A DNA stretch of 64,000 nt from Demequina phytophila (GTDB lineage: Bacteria; Actinomycetota; Actinomycetes; Actinomycetales; Demequinaceae). Below the pieces are notes generated by a model. It saw nothing but the letters and a program-made list of their open reading frames with translations, made no database searches and was not told where the DNA came from. A program made the translations under genes and the position numbers. The stretch's first letter is position 1, and each line of letters starts with the position of its first letter. Below are positions 25,654-34,772 of the stretch, one piece after another. The stretch covers positions 1 through 64,000 of the forward strand of contig NZ_BBLW01000002.1 of NCBI RefSeq assembly GCF_000971135.1. Reading direction: 5' to 3'.

Positions 25654-27807
25654 CTACCGGACCGTCAGCGTCACTCGCTCGCCGTCCCAGCCGGCCGTCA
25701 CGTGGTCGCCCTCACGGACGCGCCCGTCGACGATCTCCTTGGCGAGCTCGTTGAGCAGCCGCGACTGGATCAGCCGCTTGAGGGGCCGGGCGCCGAACTG
25801 CGGGTCGAAGCCGTCCTGCGCAAGGCAGGCGCGCAGCGCGTCGTCGACAGTGAGCGCGATGTCCTTGGCCTCCGCGAGCCGTGCGACGGTCTTGGCCAGC
25901 TCGGTCGCGACGATCCCCTCCATGGCGGCGGGGTCGATGCGGTCGAACACCACCACGTCGTCCAGCCGGTTGAGGAACTCCGGCCGGAACGCGCGCCGCA
26001 GCACCTGCAGCAGATCGGCCTCGAGCGCCTCGCGGTCGGCGCCGTCCCACGCGAGCACCAGGTCGGAGCCCAGGTTGGACGTCATCACGATGATGGTGTT
26101 CGTGAAGTTGACGGTGCGGCCGCGGCCGTCGGTGAGGCGGCCGTCGTCGAGCACCTGGAGCAGCACGTTCCACACGTCCGGGTGCGCCTTCTCGACCTCG
26201 TCGAACAGGACGATGCTGTACGGACGCCGGCGCACGGCCTCCGTGAGCTGCCCGCCCTGGTCGTAACCCACGTAGCCCGGGGGAGAGCCGATGAGGCGGC
26301 TGACCGCGTGCGACTCCATGTACTCGGACATGTCGATGCGGATCATGGCACGCTCGTCGTCGAACAGTTGCTCCGCGAGCGCGCGCGCGAGCTCCGTCTT
26401 GCCCACGCCCGTGGGGCCCAGGAACAGGAACGAGCCGATGGGTCGGTTCGCGTCCGAGATGCCCGCGCGGGCGCGCCGGATGGCGTCCGCGACCGAGGCG
26501 ATCGCACGGTGCTGGCCCACCACGCGCTCGTGGAGGCGGTCCTCGAGGTGGGCGAGCTTGCCCGACTCGTCCGTGAGGAGCTTCTCCACGGGCACGCCGG
26601 TCCAGCGCGCGACCACCGCGGCGATGTCCTCGCCCGTGACCTCCTCGCGCAGCATGCGCTCGTCCGCGGGGATCGCGTCGAGCTCGGCGCGGGCCTTCGC
26701 GATGTCCGCCTCGGCGGCCGGCATCTCGCCGTAGCGGATGCGACCGGCGCGCTCGAGCTCGCCGTAGCGCTCGGCCCGCTCGAGGTCGCCGCGGAGTCCC
26801 TCGAGGCGCTCGGTGGCGTGCGAGACGCGCACGATGAGGTCCTTCTCGCGCGCCCACCGCATGTTGAGCACGTCGGAGTCCTCACGCAGGCGGGCGATGT
26901 CGCGGTCGATCTCCTCGCGCCGCTGCTTGGCGTGCTCGGACTTGTCCTTGGCGACCTGGGTGCGCTCGATCTCGAGCTGCATGATGCGGCGGCGCGCGCG
27001 GTCGAGCTCGATCGGCATGGAGTCGAGCTGCATCTTGAGCGCCGAGGTGGCCTCGTCGATGAGGTCGACGGCCTTGTCCGGCAGGAAGCGCTCGGTGATG
27101 TAGCGGTCCGACAGGCGCGCGGACTGCACGATCGCCTCGTCGGTGATCTTCACGCCGTGGTGGACCTCGTACTTCTCCTGGAGGCCGCGCAGGATCGCGA
27201 CGGTGTCCTCGATGCTGGGCTCGCCCACGTACACGGGCTGGAAGCGGCGCTCGAGGGCGGAGTCGGTCTCGACATGCTCGCGGTACTCGTTGAGCGTGGT
27301 GGCGCCGATCATGCGCAGCTTGCCGCGCGCGAGCATCGGCTTGAGGATGTTGCCGGCGTCCACGGAGCCCTCGGCCCGGCCGGCACCCACGATGGTGTGG
27401 AGCTCGTCGACGAAGAGGATGATCCGGCCTTCCGACTCCTCGACCTCCTTGAGGACGGCCTTGAGCCGCTCCTCGAACTGGCCGCGGTACGCGGCGCCGG
27501 CCACGATCGAGCTCATCGCGATCTCGATCACACGGCGGTCCTTGAGGGAGGAGGGGACGTCGCCGGCGACGATGCGCTGTGCCAGCCCCTCGACGATGGC
27601 GGTCTTGCCGACGCCGGGCTCGCCGATGAGGACGGCGTTGTTCTTGGTGCGGCGCGTGAGCACCTGCATGACGCGACGGATCTCCTCGTCGCGTCCGATC
27701 ACGGGGTCGAGCGCCCCCTGCTCGGCCAGGGCGGTGAAGTCCTGCCCGAACTGCTCCAGGGCGCTCTGCTGCTCCTCGGAGCCGGGAGCCATGTGCTGAG
27801 CGGTCAT
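25654..27807 (-). CDS. clpB: ClpB-type disaggregase lacking the N-terminal domain
   Basis: A 717-residue cytoplasmic AAA+ unfoldase of the ClpB/Hsp104 family. The first ATPase has Walker A GEPGVGKT (62-69) and Walker B ILFVDE; the second has GPTGVGKT (464-471) and [13 protein letters not shown] coiled middle domain of ClpB type spans about 255-390. The usual N-terminal Clp-N domain (about 140 residues) is absent: the protein starts with 30 residues of linker before AAA1, so it is shorter than the usual 860. The start is ATG 27807 after AGGAGGTT. A HAIR operator lies 36 bp upstream. It presumably rescues aggregates with DnaK. Confidence 0.9.
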   Translation of the reverse strand: MTAQHMAPGSEEQQSALEQFGQDFTALAEQGALDPVIGRDEEIRRVMQVLTRRTKNNAVLIGEPGVGKTAIVEGLAQRIVAGDVPSSLKDRRVIEIAMSSIVAGAAYRGQFEERLKAVLKEVEESEGRIILFVDELHTIVGAGRAEGSVDAGNILKPMLARGKLRMIGATTLNEYREHVETDSALERRFQPVYVGEPSIEDTVAILRGLQEKYEVHHGVKITDEAIVQSARLSDRYITERFLPDKAVDLIDEATSALKMQLDSMPIELDRARRRIMQLEIERTQVAKDKSEHAKQRREEIDRDIARLREDSDVLNMRWAREKDLIVRVSHATERLEGLRGDLERAERYGELERAGRIRYGEMPAAEADIAKARAELDAIPADERMLREEVTGEDIAAVVARWTGVPVEKLLTDESGKLAHLEDRLHERVVGQHRAIASVADAIRRARAGISDANRPIGSFLFLGPTGVGKTELARALAEQLFDDERAMIRIDMSEYMESHAVSRLIGSPPGYVGYDQGGQLTEAVRRRPYSIVLFDEVEKAHPDVWNVLLQVLDDGRLTDGRGRTVNFTNTIIVMTSNLGSDLVLAWDGADREALEADLLQVLRRAFRPEFLNRLDDVVVFDRIDPAAMEGIVATELAKTVARLAEAKDIALTVDDALRACLAQDGFDPQFGARPLKRLIQSRLLNELAKEIVDGRVREGDHVTAGWDGERVTLTVR

Positions 27808-27842
27808 GCGAACCTCCTGCTGTCGCGTGGTGGTGCCGCGAA

Positions 27843-27863
27843 GTTGAGCGGCATGCACTCAAC
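27843..27863. promoter_or_regulatory. HAIR operator (HspR binding site) upstream of clpB
   Basis: GTTGAGC-N7-ACTCAAC (27843-27849, 27857-27863) matches the HAIR consensus CTTGAGT-N7-ACTCAAG with symmetric end changes and one further mismatch. It lies in the clpB promoter; TATGTA on the minus strand next to it is a plausible -10. HspR is not encoded in this window. Confidence 0.8.
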
Positions 27864-28120
27864 TTTACATAATGCGTCCGGGTAGAGCAAGGGGTGCGCG
27901 GGGGAGGGGTGGGTCGGGCGCTGGGGTGCGCCGTGCATCGTCCCGCGGGACCCGAGCTCGGGCGTGCGCCGCATGCCCGTGATCCACGGGTGCGGATCCC
28001 AGCGAGTCGTTCTGCGCGATCCGATCACCGGGCCCGTGGTCGGGCTTGACCAGTGCCGTGAGCGTTGTGAAATCCCTGGTCATGGGATCATGAGGGGCGC
28101 ACGACGAGCGGCGCGCGGTG
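27864..28120. other. Intergenic region between the clpB promoter and tRNA-Glu promoter
   Basis: About 260 bp without a convincing gene. It contains one GCATCGTCC motif (27935), a GGACC/GGTCC-rich stretch, and an imperfect inverted repeat GACCAG (28049 region) with CTGGTC (28076 region). No RNA gene was recognised. Confidence 0.4.
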
Positions 28121-28125
28121 CCGAT

Positions 28126-28155
28126 TTGGAATCTGCGCGAACCATGCTGTAAAGT
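28126..28155 (+). promoter_or_regulatory. Promoter of tRNA-Glu
   Basis: TTGGAA (28126-28131), 18-bp spacer, TAAAGT (28150-28155), 45 bp before the tRNA. It shares the -35 block CGATTTGG-A/G-ATCTG with the tRNA-Gln promoter. Confidence 0.65.
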
Positions 28156-28200
28156 CTTATCTCGCGCCAGCCGCCCGGTCAGGGTGGCGACAGCAGCTAG

Positions 28201-28273
28201 GGCCCCGTTGTGTAGCGGCCTAGCACGCCGCCCTCTCAAGGCGGTAGCGCGGGTTCGAATCCCGTCGGGGCTA
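28201..28273 (+). tRNA. tRNA-Glu(CTC)
   Basis: A 73-nt cloverleaf. The acceptor stem GGCCCCG pairs with CGGGGCT (first pair G-T), discriminator A. The D-arm is GTGTAGCGGCCTAGCAC, the anticodon stem CCGCC/GGCGG with loop CTCTCAA gives anticodon CTC (GAG codon), and the T-arm is CGGGTTCGAATCCCG. No CCA is encoded. Confidence 0.92.
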
Positions 28274-28279
28274 CCAGCG

Positions 28280-28312
28280 AAACCCCTCGCCCAGCAGGGC
28301 GGGGGGTTTCTT
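28280..28312 (+). terminator. Terminator after tRNA-Glu
   Basis: AAACCCCTCGCCC - AGCA - GGGCGGGGGGTTT (28280-28309), then TT: a 13-bp stem with one wobble, placed 7 nt after the tRNA. Confidence 0.75.
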
Positions 28313-28332
28313 GCTTGCGGGGCCCAGGATCG

Positions 28333-28788
28333 TCACGTCGACGGTGTGCGGGACGCGGCGAGCGCCGCGATCACCTCGACTGTCGCCAGGCGGGATCGCC
28401 ACAGATCCAGAAGATCGCGCGGCGGCATCCCGCACGCGGGATCGTCGGCGGGCCTGCGCGGGCGTCGGCGCGCGACCTGGTCGTACGCGGCATCGCGAAG
28501 CGCGTGCGGGACCACGCGCATCGCCGCGGCCGCGCGCCACGGCCAGGGGAGGCCGCGCGCGATCCTGGCCAGCGCATCGGTCCGCACCAGCGCCTCCCGC
28601 CCGTCCCACACCACGATGGTGGACGCCGCGATCTCCGGCCCCAGCCCGGCGGCCTCGAGCGCCGCACGGCCCGGCTCGCCCGCGCTGCCCGCGATGAGGA
28701 AGCACCTATGCGGGTCGTGCGTGATGAGCCAGGCGACGAACCCGTTGCACAACCCGCAGTCTCCGTCGAAGATCACGAGCGCGCGCAT
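28333..28788 (-). CDS. DCC-family (YuxK/DUF393) thiol-disulfide oxidoreductase-like protein
   Basis: A 151-residue cytoplasmic protein with the DCC family signature at the N-terminus: VIFDGDCGLCNGFVAWL (DxxCxxC, C11 and C14). AASTIVVWDGREALVRTDALARIARGL and a C-terminal CGMPPRDLL follow. A thioredoxin-like redox role is predicted from the family. The start ATG overlaps a GGACGATGC motif (28785-28793); TACCCT lies 6 nt before it. Confidence 0.75.
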   Translation of the reverse strand: MRALVIFDGDCGLCNGFVAWLITHDPHRCFLIAGSAGEPGRAALEAAGLGPEIAASTIVVWDGREALVRTDALARIARGLPWPWRAAAAMRVVPHALRDAAYDQVARRRPRRPADDPACGMPPRDLLDLWRSRLATVEVIAALAASRTPST

Positions 28789-28804
28789 CGTCCCAGGGTA
28801 GGGG

Positions 28805-29332
28805 CTAGACGAGGCTCGCCGCCCGTTCCTGCAGGTGCTCCCCCCACTCGCGCGCGAGGTCGAGCTGCCCGCGCGCGAGGAGCGCGCCCGGCGCGGAAGA
28901 CGACGTGTGCATGTGGACCGTGAAGCCCCGCGGCGCGTCGAGCAGCGTGAAGCCGCAGGCCTCGAGGGTCTGCGCGATCGCTCTCGAGGATCCGTGGCCC
29001 AACGGTCCACGCACCCGGGTGTCGAACGCCGCGCCCAGGCGTGGCCCGCGGGGAAGCGCGGTGAGCCAGTCACGCATGGACAGGTGCCCGAGGTCGGCGA
29101 GCATGTGGTCCGCGCCCTGCGGCTTCGCGCGCGCCGACTCGCGCGTCGCGGCCGTGGGCAGGCTCATCGCGTGGACGGGTGCGCCGGCGACCACGATGCG
29201 CGCCTCCTCGATCAGCTCGCGCGTCGCCTCGGACGTGGTGAGCGCGCGGGCGTCCGCGCTGAGCCCCGCCGCGATGGCGGCGGCCACGGCGGCGGTGTTG
29301 CCGTACAGCGACTCGAAGACCACGATGTCCAT
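28805..29332 (-). CDS. Flavodoxin-domain protein
   Basis: A 175-residue cytoplasmic protein with the flavodoxin FMN loop at the start ([17 protein letters not shown], residues 5-20). The next segment ([26 protein letters not shown]) and GAAFDTRV fit flavodoxin-like folds. Partner unknown. CACGCT lies 7 nt before ATG 29332. A 16-nt gap separates it from the downstream DCC gene; the two could share a transcript. Confidence 0.7.
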   Translation of the reverse strand: MDIVVFESLYGNTAAVAAAIAAGLSADARALTTSEATRELIEEARIVVAGAPVHAMSLPTAATRESARAKPQGADHMLADLGHLSMRDWLTALPRGPRLGAAFDTRVRGPLGHGSSRAIAQTLEACGFTLLDAPRGFTVHMHTSSSAPGALLARGQLDLAREWGEHLQERAASLV

Positions 29333-29418
29333 GGCCCTCAGCGTGCTCCCGGTCGGGAGCCGATGCCAGGGACGAAGGTCACCGCCCGGGGGACGATGCG
29401 CGGGCCGGGTGTCGCGCG

Positions 29419-30141
29419 TCAGGCGATGACGGTGCGCTGCAGCACCTCGGTGAGCTGGCGTGCCGCGTCGGTGACGGCCGGGGCGTGGACCGCGCCGGGC
29501 GTCGAGGTGAGGCGCTCGACCGGGCCCGAGATGGAGACGGCGGCGATCACGGTGCCGGCCGCGCCCCACACGGGCGCGGACACCGACGCGACGCCGGCCT
29601 CGCGCTCGCTCGCGCTCTCCGCGAAGCCCTGCTGGCGCACGCGGTCGAGCTCGGCCGCGGTGTAGCGGGCCTCCGCGAGGCCGCGGTGCATGCGCTCGGG
29701 CTCGGCCCACGCGAGGAGCACCTTGGCGGCGGACCCGGCCTTCATGGTCATGGTGGTGCCCACCGGGATCGAGTCGCGCAGGCCGATCGGACGGTCGGCG
29801 GCCGCGATGCAGATCCGCTCGTCGCCGTGGGGGCGGTACAGCTGCGAGGACTCCCCGGTGCGGTCGCGCAGGACCGTGAGGACAGGCTGCGCGGCGGAGA
29901 CCAGACGGTCCTCGTTGACGGACGCGGCGAGCTGCGCGAAGCGACGTCCCAGGGTGAACGCTCCGGACGCGTCCCGACCCACCAGGTGGTGGTGCTCGAG
30001 GGCCAGCGCGAGGCGGTGCACGGTGGGTCGCGCGAGGTGCGTGCTGGCGACCAGCTCGGCGAGGGTGGCAGGGCCCTGCTCCAAGGCGCCGAGGATCGCC
30101 GCCGCCTTGTCAATGACTCCAACACCGCTATGATTGTCCAC
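29419..30141 (-). CDS. IclR-family regulator, NdgR/LtbR-like (leucine/branched-chain control)
   Basis: A 240-residue repressor/activator. The N-terminal winged helix ([44 protein letters not shown] read as HTH) precedes the IclR effector domain (residues 75-235). The gene lies head-to-head with leuC, the known arrangement of NdgR (Streptomyces) and LtbR (Corynebacterium), which repress leuCD. It starts with GTG 30141. The palindrome TCTCA-N5-TGAGA at 30157 lies between the two genes. Confidence 0.85.
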   Translation of the reverse strand: MDNHSGVGVIDKAAAILGALEQGPATLAELVASTHLARPTVHRLALALEHHHLVGRDASGAFTLGRRFAQLAASVNEDRLVSAAQPVLTVLRDRTGESSQLYRPHGDERICIAAADRPIGLRDSIPVGTTMTMKAGSAAKVLLAWAEPERMHRGLAEARYTAAELDRVRQQGFAESASEREAGVASVSAPVWGAAGTVIAAVSISGPVERLTSTPGAVHAPAVTDAARQLTEVLQRTVIA

Positions 30142-30156
30142 GGAGCGATACTAACG

Positions 30157-30171
30157 TCTCAAATCATGAGA
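30157..30171. promoter_or_regulatory. Operator between the IclR-family gene and leuC
   Basis: TCTCA-N5-TGAGA, a perfect 5-bp inverted repeat in the 54-bp divergent intergenic region, 25 bp before the leuC start. It is the best candidate binding site for the IclR-family regulator. Confidence 0.6.
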
Positions 30172-30195
30172 TGTCGACCTGCGAAGGAGATCGCG

Positions 30196-31620
30196 ATGGG
30201 AACCACCCTCGCCGAGAAGCTGTGGACCAGCCACCTGGTCCGGAAGGGTGAGGACGGCGCGCCCGACCTCATCTACATCGACCTGCACATGTGCCACGAG
30301 GTGACCTCGCCTCAGGCGTTCGAGGGCCTCCGCCTCGCGGGCCGCCCGGTCCGTCGCCCGGACCTCACCATCGCGACCGAGGACCACAACACCCCGACGC
30401 TCGACATCGACCTGCCGATCGCGGACGAGACCTCGCGCATCCAGATCAACACGCTGCGCAGCAACGCCGAGGAGTGCGGCGTGCGCATCCACTCGCTCGG
30501 CGACGCGGATCAGGGCGTGGTGCACGTGGTGGGCCCCCAGCTGGGCCTCACCATGCCGGGCATGACCGTGGTCTGCGGAGACTCGCACACCTCGACGCAC
30601 GGCGCGTTCGGCTCGCTGGCCTTCGGCATCGGCACCTCCGAGGTCGAGCACGTGCTCGCGACCCAGACGCTGCCGCTCAAGCCGTTCAAGACCATGGCGA
30701 TCAACGTCAACGGCGAGCTGCCCGAGGGCTCCACCGCGAAGGACATCATCCTCGCGATCATCGCGAAGATCGGCACCGGCGGCGGTCAGGGCTACGTGCT
30801 CGAGTACCGCGGCGACGCGATCCGCGCGCTCTCGATGGAGGCGCGCATGACGGTCTGCAACATGTCGATCGAGGCGGGCGCCCGCGCCGGCATCATCGCG
30901 CCCGACCAGACCACCTTCGACTACGTGCAGGGCCGCCCGCACGCCCCCGAGGGCGAGGACTGGGACGCCGCCGTCGAGTACTGGAAGACCCTCGTCACCG
31001 ACGAGGACGCGGTGTTCGACACGCAGGTCGACCTCGACGCGAGCGACCTCGAGCCGTTCGTCACGTGGGGCACCAATCCGGGCCAGGGCCTGCCGCTGTC
31101 CGCGAACGTCCCGAACCCCGACGACATCGCCGACGAGGTCGACCGCGAGGCCGCCGCGAACGCGCTCGAGTACATGGGCCTGACCCCGGGCACGCCGCTG
31201 CGCGAGATCGCGATCGACACGGTCTTCCTGGGCTCGTGCACCAACGGCCGCATCGAGGACCTCCGTGCCGCCGCCGAGATCATCCAGGGCCGCACCAAGG
31301 CCGAGGGCGTCCGCTTCCTGGTGGTCCCCGGCTCGGCGCGCGTCCGCCTGCAGGCCGAGGCCGAGGGTCTCGACAAGGTCTTCATCGACTTCGGCGCGGA
31401 GTGGCGCAACGCGGGATGCTCGATGTGCCTGGGCATGAACCCCGACCAGCTGCGTCCGCAGGAGCGCTCGGCCTCGACGTCGAACCGCAACTTCGAGGGC
31501 CGTCAGGGCAAGGGTGGCCGCACCCACCTGGTGTCGCCCCTGGTCGCCGCCGCCACCGCGGTGCGCGGCACGCTGTCCAGCCCCGCCGACCTCGTCGACG
31601 CCCCCGCGGCGCTCGTCTAA
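30196..31620 (+). CDS. leuC: 3-isopropylmalate dehydratase large subunit
   Basis: A 474-residue aconitase-family enzyme; isomerises 2- to 3-isopropylmalate with LeuD in leucine synthesis (and citramalate in the isoleucine path). The [4Fe-4S] cluster cysteines are visible in [13 protein letters not shown] and [23 protein letters not shown] is the family motif. The ribosome binding site is AAGGAGA. It is followed at 12 nt by leuD. Controlled presumably by the adjacent IclR regulator. Confidence 0.95.
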   Translation: MGTTLAEKLWTSHLVRKGEDGAPDLIYIDLHMCHEVTSPQAFEGLRLAGRPVRRPDLTIATEDHNTPTLDIDLPIADETSRIQINTLRSNAEECGVRIHSLGDADQGVVHVVGPQLGLTMPGMTVVCGDSHTSTHGAFGSLAFGIGTSEVEHVLATQTLPLKPFKTMAINVNGELPEGSTAKDIILAIIAKIGTGGGQGYVLEYRGDAIRALSMEARMTVCNMSIEAGARAGIIAPDQTTFDYVQGRPHAPEGEDWDAAVEYWKTLVTDEDAVFDTQVDLDASDLEPFVTWGTNPGQGLPLSANVPNPDDIADEVDREAAANALEYMGLTPGTPLREIAIDTVFLGSCTNGRIEDLRAAAEIIQGRTKAEGVRFLVVPGSARVRLQAEAEGLDKVFIDFGAEWRNAGCSMCLGMNPDQLRPQERSASTSNRNFEGRQGKGGRTHLVSPLVAAATAVRGTLSSPADLVDAPAALV

Positions 31621-31632
31621 GGAGACACCGAC

Positions 31633-32274
31633 ATGGAGAAGTTCACCACGCACACCGGTGTGGGCGTCCCGCTGCGGCGCTCGAACGTCGACACCGACCA
31701 GATCATCCCGGCCGTCTACCTCAAGCGCGTCACCAAGACCGGCTTCGACGACGCCCTGTTCGCCGCCTGGCGCGGCGACTCGGAGTTCATCCTCAACCAG
31801 GACGCCTACAAGAACGGCTCCGTCCTGGTGGCGGGCCCCGACTTCGGCACCGGCTCCTCGCGCGAGCACGCCGTGTGGGCGCTCAAGGACTACGGCTTCA
31901 AGGTGGTCATCGCCTCCCGCTTCGCGGACATCTTCCGCGGCAACTCCGGCAAGCAGGGCCTCCTCGCGGCGGTCGTGTCACAGGAGAACATCGAGCTGCT
32001 CTGGAAGCTCCTCGACGCCGAGCCTGGCAAGGAGATCACGGTCTCCCTCGAGGACCGCACCGTCACCTGCGGCGAGCTCACCGTGCCGTTCGAGATCGAC
32101 GACTACGTGCGCTGGCGCCTGATGGAGGGCATCGATGACATCGGCCTGACCCTCCAGCACGAGGAGGACATCACCGCGTTCGAGGCCACCCGCGCCTCGT
32201 GGCGCCCGCAGACGCTGCCGGCGAAGCACCTGCCCTCGGTCCACATCGAGGCGGCGCGTCCGGTCGAGGCCTGA
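31633..32274 (+). CDS. leuD: 3-isopropylmalate dehydratase small subunit
   Basis: A 213-residue partner of LeuC. It has the swivelling-domain motif [21 protein letters not shown] and [12 protein letters not shown]; the start is [27 protein letters not shown]. The length is normal. The gene lies 12 nt after leuC with AGGAGA. It ends before a nested palindromic element (32293-32393). Confidence 0.95.
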   Translation: MEKFTTHTGVGVPLRRSNVDTDQIIPAVYLKRVTKTGFDDALFAAWRGDSEFILNQDAYKNGSVLVAGPDFGTGSSREHAVWALKDYGFKVVIASRFADIFRGNSGKQGLLAAVVSQENIELLWKLLDAEPGKEITVSLEDRTVTCGELTVPFEIDDYVRWRLMEGIDDIGLTLQHEEDITAFEATRASWRPQTLPAKHLPSVHIEAARPVEA

Positions 32275-32292
32275 ACCGAGCATCGTCCCGTC

Positions 32293-32393
32293 GAATCCCA
32301 ATGGCGGATGTGACGCGAGTCGACCGCCGTGACGGATGGGGCCTCCCCATCCGTCACGCAGGAACACTCCAGTCACATTCGTCATTGGGATTC
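32293..32393. repeat. 101-bp nested palindromic element downstream of leuD
   Basis: Outer arms of 22 nt (32293-32314 and 32372-32393) are reverse complements with two mismatches, beginning GAATCCCAATG. Nested inside is a perfect 13-bp hairpin (32329-32341 with 32345-32357, loop CCT). It could serve as leuCD terminator or be a MITE-like or REP-like element. The GCATCGTCC motif (32280) lies 5 bp upstream. Confidence 0.65.
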
Positions 32394-32416
32394 TTCGCGT
32401 CTGGCACAGTGGCGCC

Positions 32417-33238
32417 ATGACGGCGGGCGTGCGCAGGGACGATGCGGCGGTCGCCCTGCGCGTCCTGGCGGCGGCGCTCGTGTGCGGGGCGGCCGTGCTG
32501 CTGTTCGCCGTGCACGTGAGGCCGCTCGGATTCGTCGTGCTGGCGGTCGGGGTGGTCGTCGGCGTCGTGGTGGACCGGCGGCTGGGCCGCGACCTCGGGC
32601 TCATCGCGCTCGGGCAGGTCATCATCTCGACCATCTCGCTCAAGGCCGACCTGTCCGACGCCGGCATGCTGCGCTTCACGCTCGCGCTCGGTGGCGCGGT
32701 GCTGGTGCCGACGCTGATCTCCCGGCTCGCGTTCAAGGACCGCACCATCACGTTCCCCATCGGCACGGGCCAGCGCTGGACCCGCACCATGTGGATCTAT
32801 CTCGGCATCGTGGTGCTCGCCGGCTACCTCATCCTGCCGTTCTACTTCATCGGATCCGGCGCCTATCTCAACTGGCCCGACCTCGACGGCGACGGCGACA
32901 TCGCGCGGCTGTTCGTGGGCGTCAACGCGGTGGGCCTGTGGGACGAGCTGTTCTTCATCTGCGTGGTGTTCGCCCTGCTACGCAGCCACTTCCCGATGTG
33001 GGCCGCCAACGTCCTGCAGGCCACCGTGTTCGTGAGCTTCCTCTGGGAGCTCGGGTACCGCGAGTGGGGTCCGCTGCTCACCGTCCCGTTCGCGCTGGTG
33101 CAGGGGTGGATATTCGCGCGCACCAAGTCGCTGCCCTACGTGGTGACGGTCCACCTGCTGTTCGACGCGGTGGTGTTCGCTGTCCTCGTGCATGCGCACC
33201 ACCCGGAGCTGTTCGACGTGTTCGTGACGGCGCCGTGA
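32417..33238 (+). CDS. CPBP-family (CAAX protease-like) intramembrane protein
   Basis: A 273-residue polytopic membrane protein with about eight helices. The C-terminal half carries a CPBP/Abi-like pattern: WDELFFICVVFALL, FVSFLWELGYREWG, and TVHLLFDAVVF with His in helix. The usual EExxxR is DE here, so catalytic function is uncertain. CACAGT lies 6 nt before ATG. The stop overlaps the next GTG (GTGA), coupling it to a kinase gene. Confidence 0.6.
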   Translation: MTAGVRRDDAAVALRVLAAALVCGAAVLLFAVHVRPLGFVVLAVGVVVGVVVDRRLGRDLGLIALGQVIISTISLKADLSDAGMLRFTLALGGAVLVPTLISRLAFKDRTITFPIGTGQRWTRTMWIYLGIVVLAGYLILPFYFIGSGAYLNWPDLDGDGDIARLFVGVNAVGLWDELFFICVVFALLRSHFPMWAANVLQATVFVSFLWELGYREWGPLLTVPFALVQGWIFARTKSLPYVVTVHLLFDAVVFAVLVHAHHPELFDVFVTAP

Positions 33239-33831
33239 GCGAGGACCTCGTGGAGCGGGCGGTCGCACTGGCCGGTGCCGGGCGGGCGGCGATCGGGGTC
33301 GCAGGGGGACCGGGCGCGGGGAAGTCGACCCTCGCGCGCGCCGTGGTGGCGGGGCTCGACGCGCGCGGGGTGCCCGCCGCGTACCTGCCGATGGACGGCT
33401 TCCACCTGACCGCCGCTGCGCTGGTCGCCTGTGGGCTCGCGGACCGCAAGGGTGCACCGGAGACGTTCGACGTCGAGGCCTTCGTCTCGCTGCTGACCCG
33501 CGTCGCGGCGGGGGAGGCGGTGCTCGCACCCGACTACGACCGCGCGCTGCACGACGTGGTGCCCGACAGGCTCGCCATCCCCTCCGAGGCGCGGGTGGTG
33601 GTCACCGAGGGCAACTACCTGGGGCTCTGGCCGACCGTGCGCCCGATTCTCACCGAGCTGTGGTTCCTCGACGTGCCCTGGGAGGTCGCGCGCGAGCGGC
33701 TGATCGCCCGGCGCATCGCGACGGGCCGCGATCCCGGTGCCGCGGCCGCGTGGGTCGACACGGTGGACGCGGCGAACGCGCGCCTGATCGCGCCCACGCG
33801 TGCCCACGCGGACCTGGTCCTCCCCGGCTAG
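33235..33831 (+). CDS. Uridine kinase/phosphoribulokinase-like P-loop kinase
   Basis: A 198-residue cytoplasmic kinase of the phosphoribulokinase/uridine kinase superfamily (YggC/FrcK-like). The P-loop is GVAGGPGAGKSTLA; LPMDGFHLT is the Walker-like catalytic segment; VVTEGNYLGLW and the LID region RRIATGRDPGAAAAWV follow. The acceptor may be a sugar or nucleoside; not determined. A PfkB-type sugar kinase follows on the other strand, 5 nt beyond the stop. Confidence 0.72.
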   Translation: MSEDLVERAVALAGAGRAAIGVAGGPGAGKSTLARAVVAGLDARGVPAAYLPMDGFHLTAAALVACGLADRKGAPETFDVEAFVSLLTRVAAGEAVLAPDYDRALHDVVPDRLAIPSEARVVVTEGNYLGLWPTVRPILTELWFLDVPWEVARERLIARRIATGRDPGAAAAWVDTVDAANARLIAPTRAHADLVLPG

Positions 33832-33835
33832 CCGC

Positions 33836-34708
33836 TCAGCCGAGCCAGGCGCGCGTCCCGAAGCTTCCCAGCGACTCGGCGACCACCGCGGCCGCGAACG
33901 CGACGTCCTCGGCGAGCCGCGCATCGTCCCGGCCCAGGGAGGCCACGCGGTGGGTGAACGCGCCGTGGAAGAAGTCGCCCGCGCCCAGCGTGTCGACCAC
34001 GGGGGAGACCGGAGGGACGGGGAACTCGCCGGACTGTGCGGCGGTCGCCCAGAGCACGGGGCCCGCCCCGCGCGTGATGACCGCGGCGGTGACGCCGCGC
34101 GCGAACAGGTAGGCGAGCACCGCGTCGGGCTCGCCGGAGGTGCCGGGCGGCGCGAAGTCGTCGGACACCACCGCGATGTCGCACGCGGCGACCACGGTGT
34201 CCGTGTGCGGCTTGTGCGAGCCGGCGTCGAGTATCACCGGGACCCCCGCGGCGCGGGCGCGCGCCGCGAGCGGGAGCGAGATCTCGGGGAAGTAGCCGTC
34301 GATCAGCACGGCACCCACGCCCTCCAGCGACGGCTCGACCGTCGGCGCCAGGCCGCCCGACGTCGCGACGCCCGACGGCGAGACCACCGCGCGGTCGCCC
34401 GTCGCGCGCGTCACCATGATCGACGCGGTCACCGGCGGGCCGTCGTAGATGGCGGCGCCGAGGACGCCCACCCCGCACCGCCCGAGATCGCGGATCACAA
34501 GCTCGGTGAGCTCATGGTCGGGCAGGGCCGTCACCAGCAGGGGCGATCCGCCGCATCGTCCGAACGCGACGGCGGCGTTGGCCGCCGGTCCTCCCGCGCA
34601 CACCGAGAACTCCAGCGCCGCGACCTTCTCGTTGGGCGCCGGCAGGCGCTCGACCAGCTGGACGATGTCGAGCGTGGCGAGCCCGGCGAAGAGTGCGGCG
34701 GCGGTCAC
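33836..34708 (-). CDS. PfkB-family carbohydrate kinase
   Basis: A 290-residue cytoplasmic ribokinase-fold sugar kinase. The N-terminal substrate-binding pattern is VQLVERLPAPNEKVAALEFSVCAGGPAANAAVAFGR. The C-terminal signature VDTLGAGDFFHGAF contains the catalytic Asp (GAGD). The length fits. Start GTG 34708 with TACGCT 6 nt upstream. It contains two of the GCATCGTCC motifs. Divergent from murA by 64 bp. Confidence 0.8.
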   Translation of the reverse strand: MTAAALFAGLATLDIVQLVERLPAPNEKVAALEFSVCAGGPAANAAVAFGRCGGSPLLVTALPDHELTELVIRDLGRCGVGVLGAAIYDGPPVTASIMVTRATGDRAVVSPSGVATSGGLAPTVEPSLEGVGAVLIDGYFPEISLPLAARARAAGVPVILDAGSHKPHTDTVVAACDIAVVSDDFAPPGTSGEPDAVLAYLFARGVTAAVITRGAGPVLWATAAQSGEFPVPPVSPVVDTLGAGDFFHGAFTHRVASLGRDDARLAEDVAFAAAVVAESLGSFGTRAWLG

Positions 34709-34772
34709 GCCGTCAGCGTAGCGACACGGCCGGATGCGGGCGCGAGCGCGCCGATGGGGGAAGATGGACGCC

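Noticed and set aside
25325-28273. tRNA genes as insertion sites for the clpB region
   Set aside because: No duplicated tRNA 3' end was seen nearby; clpB lies between the tRNAs with normal composition. Left as coincidence.
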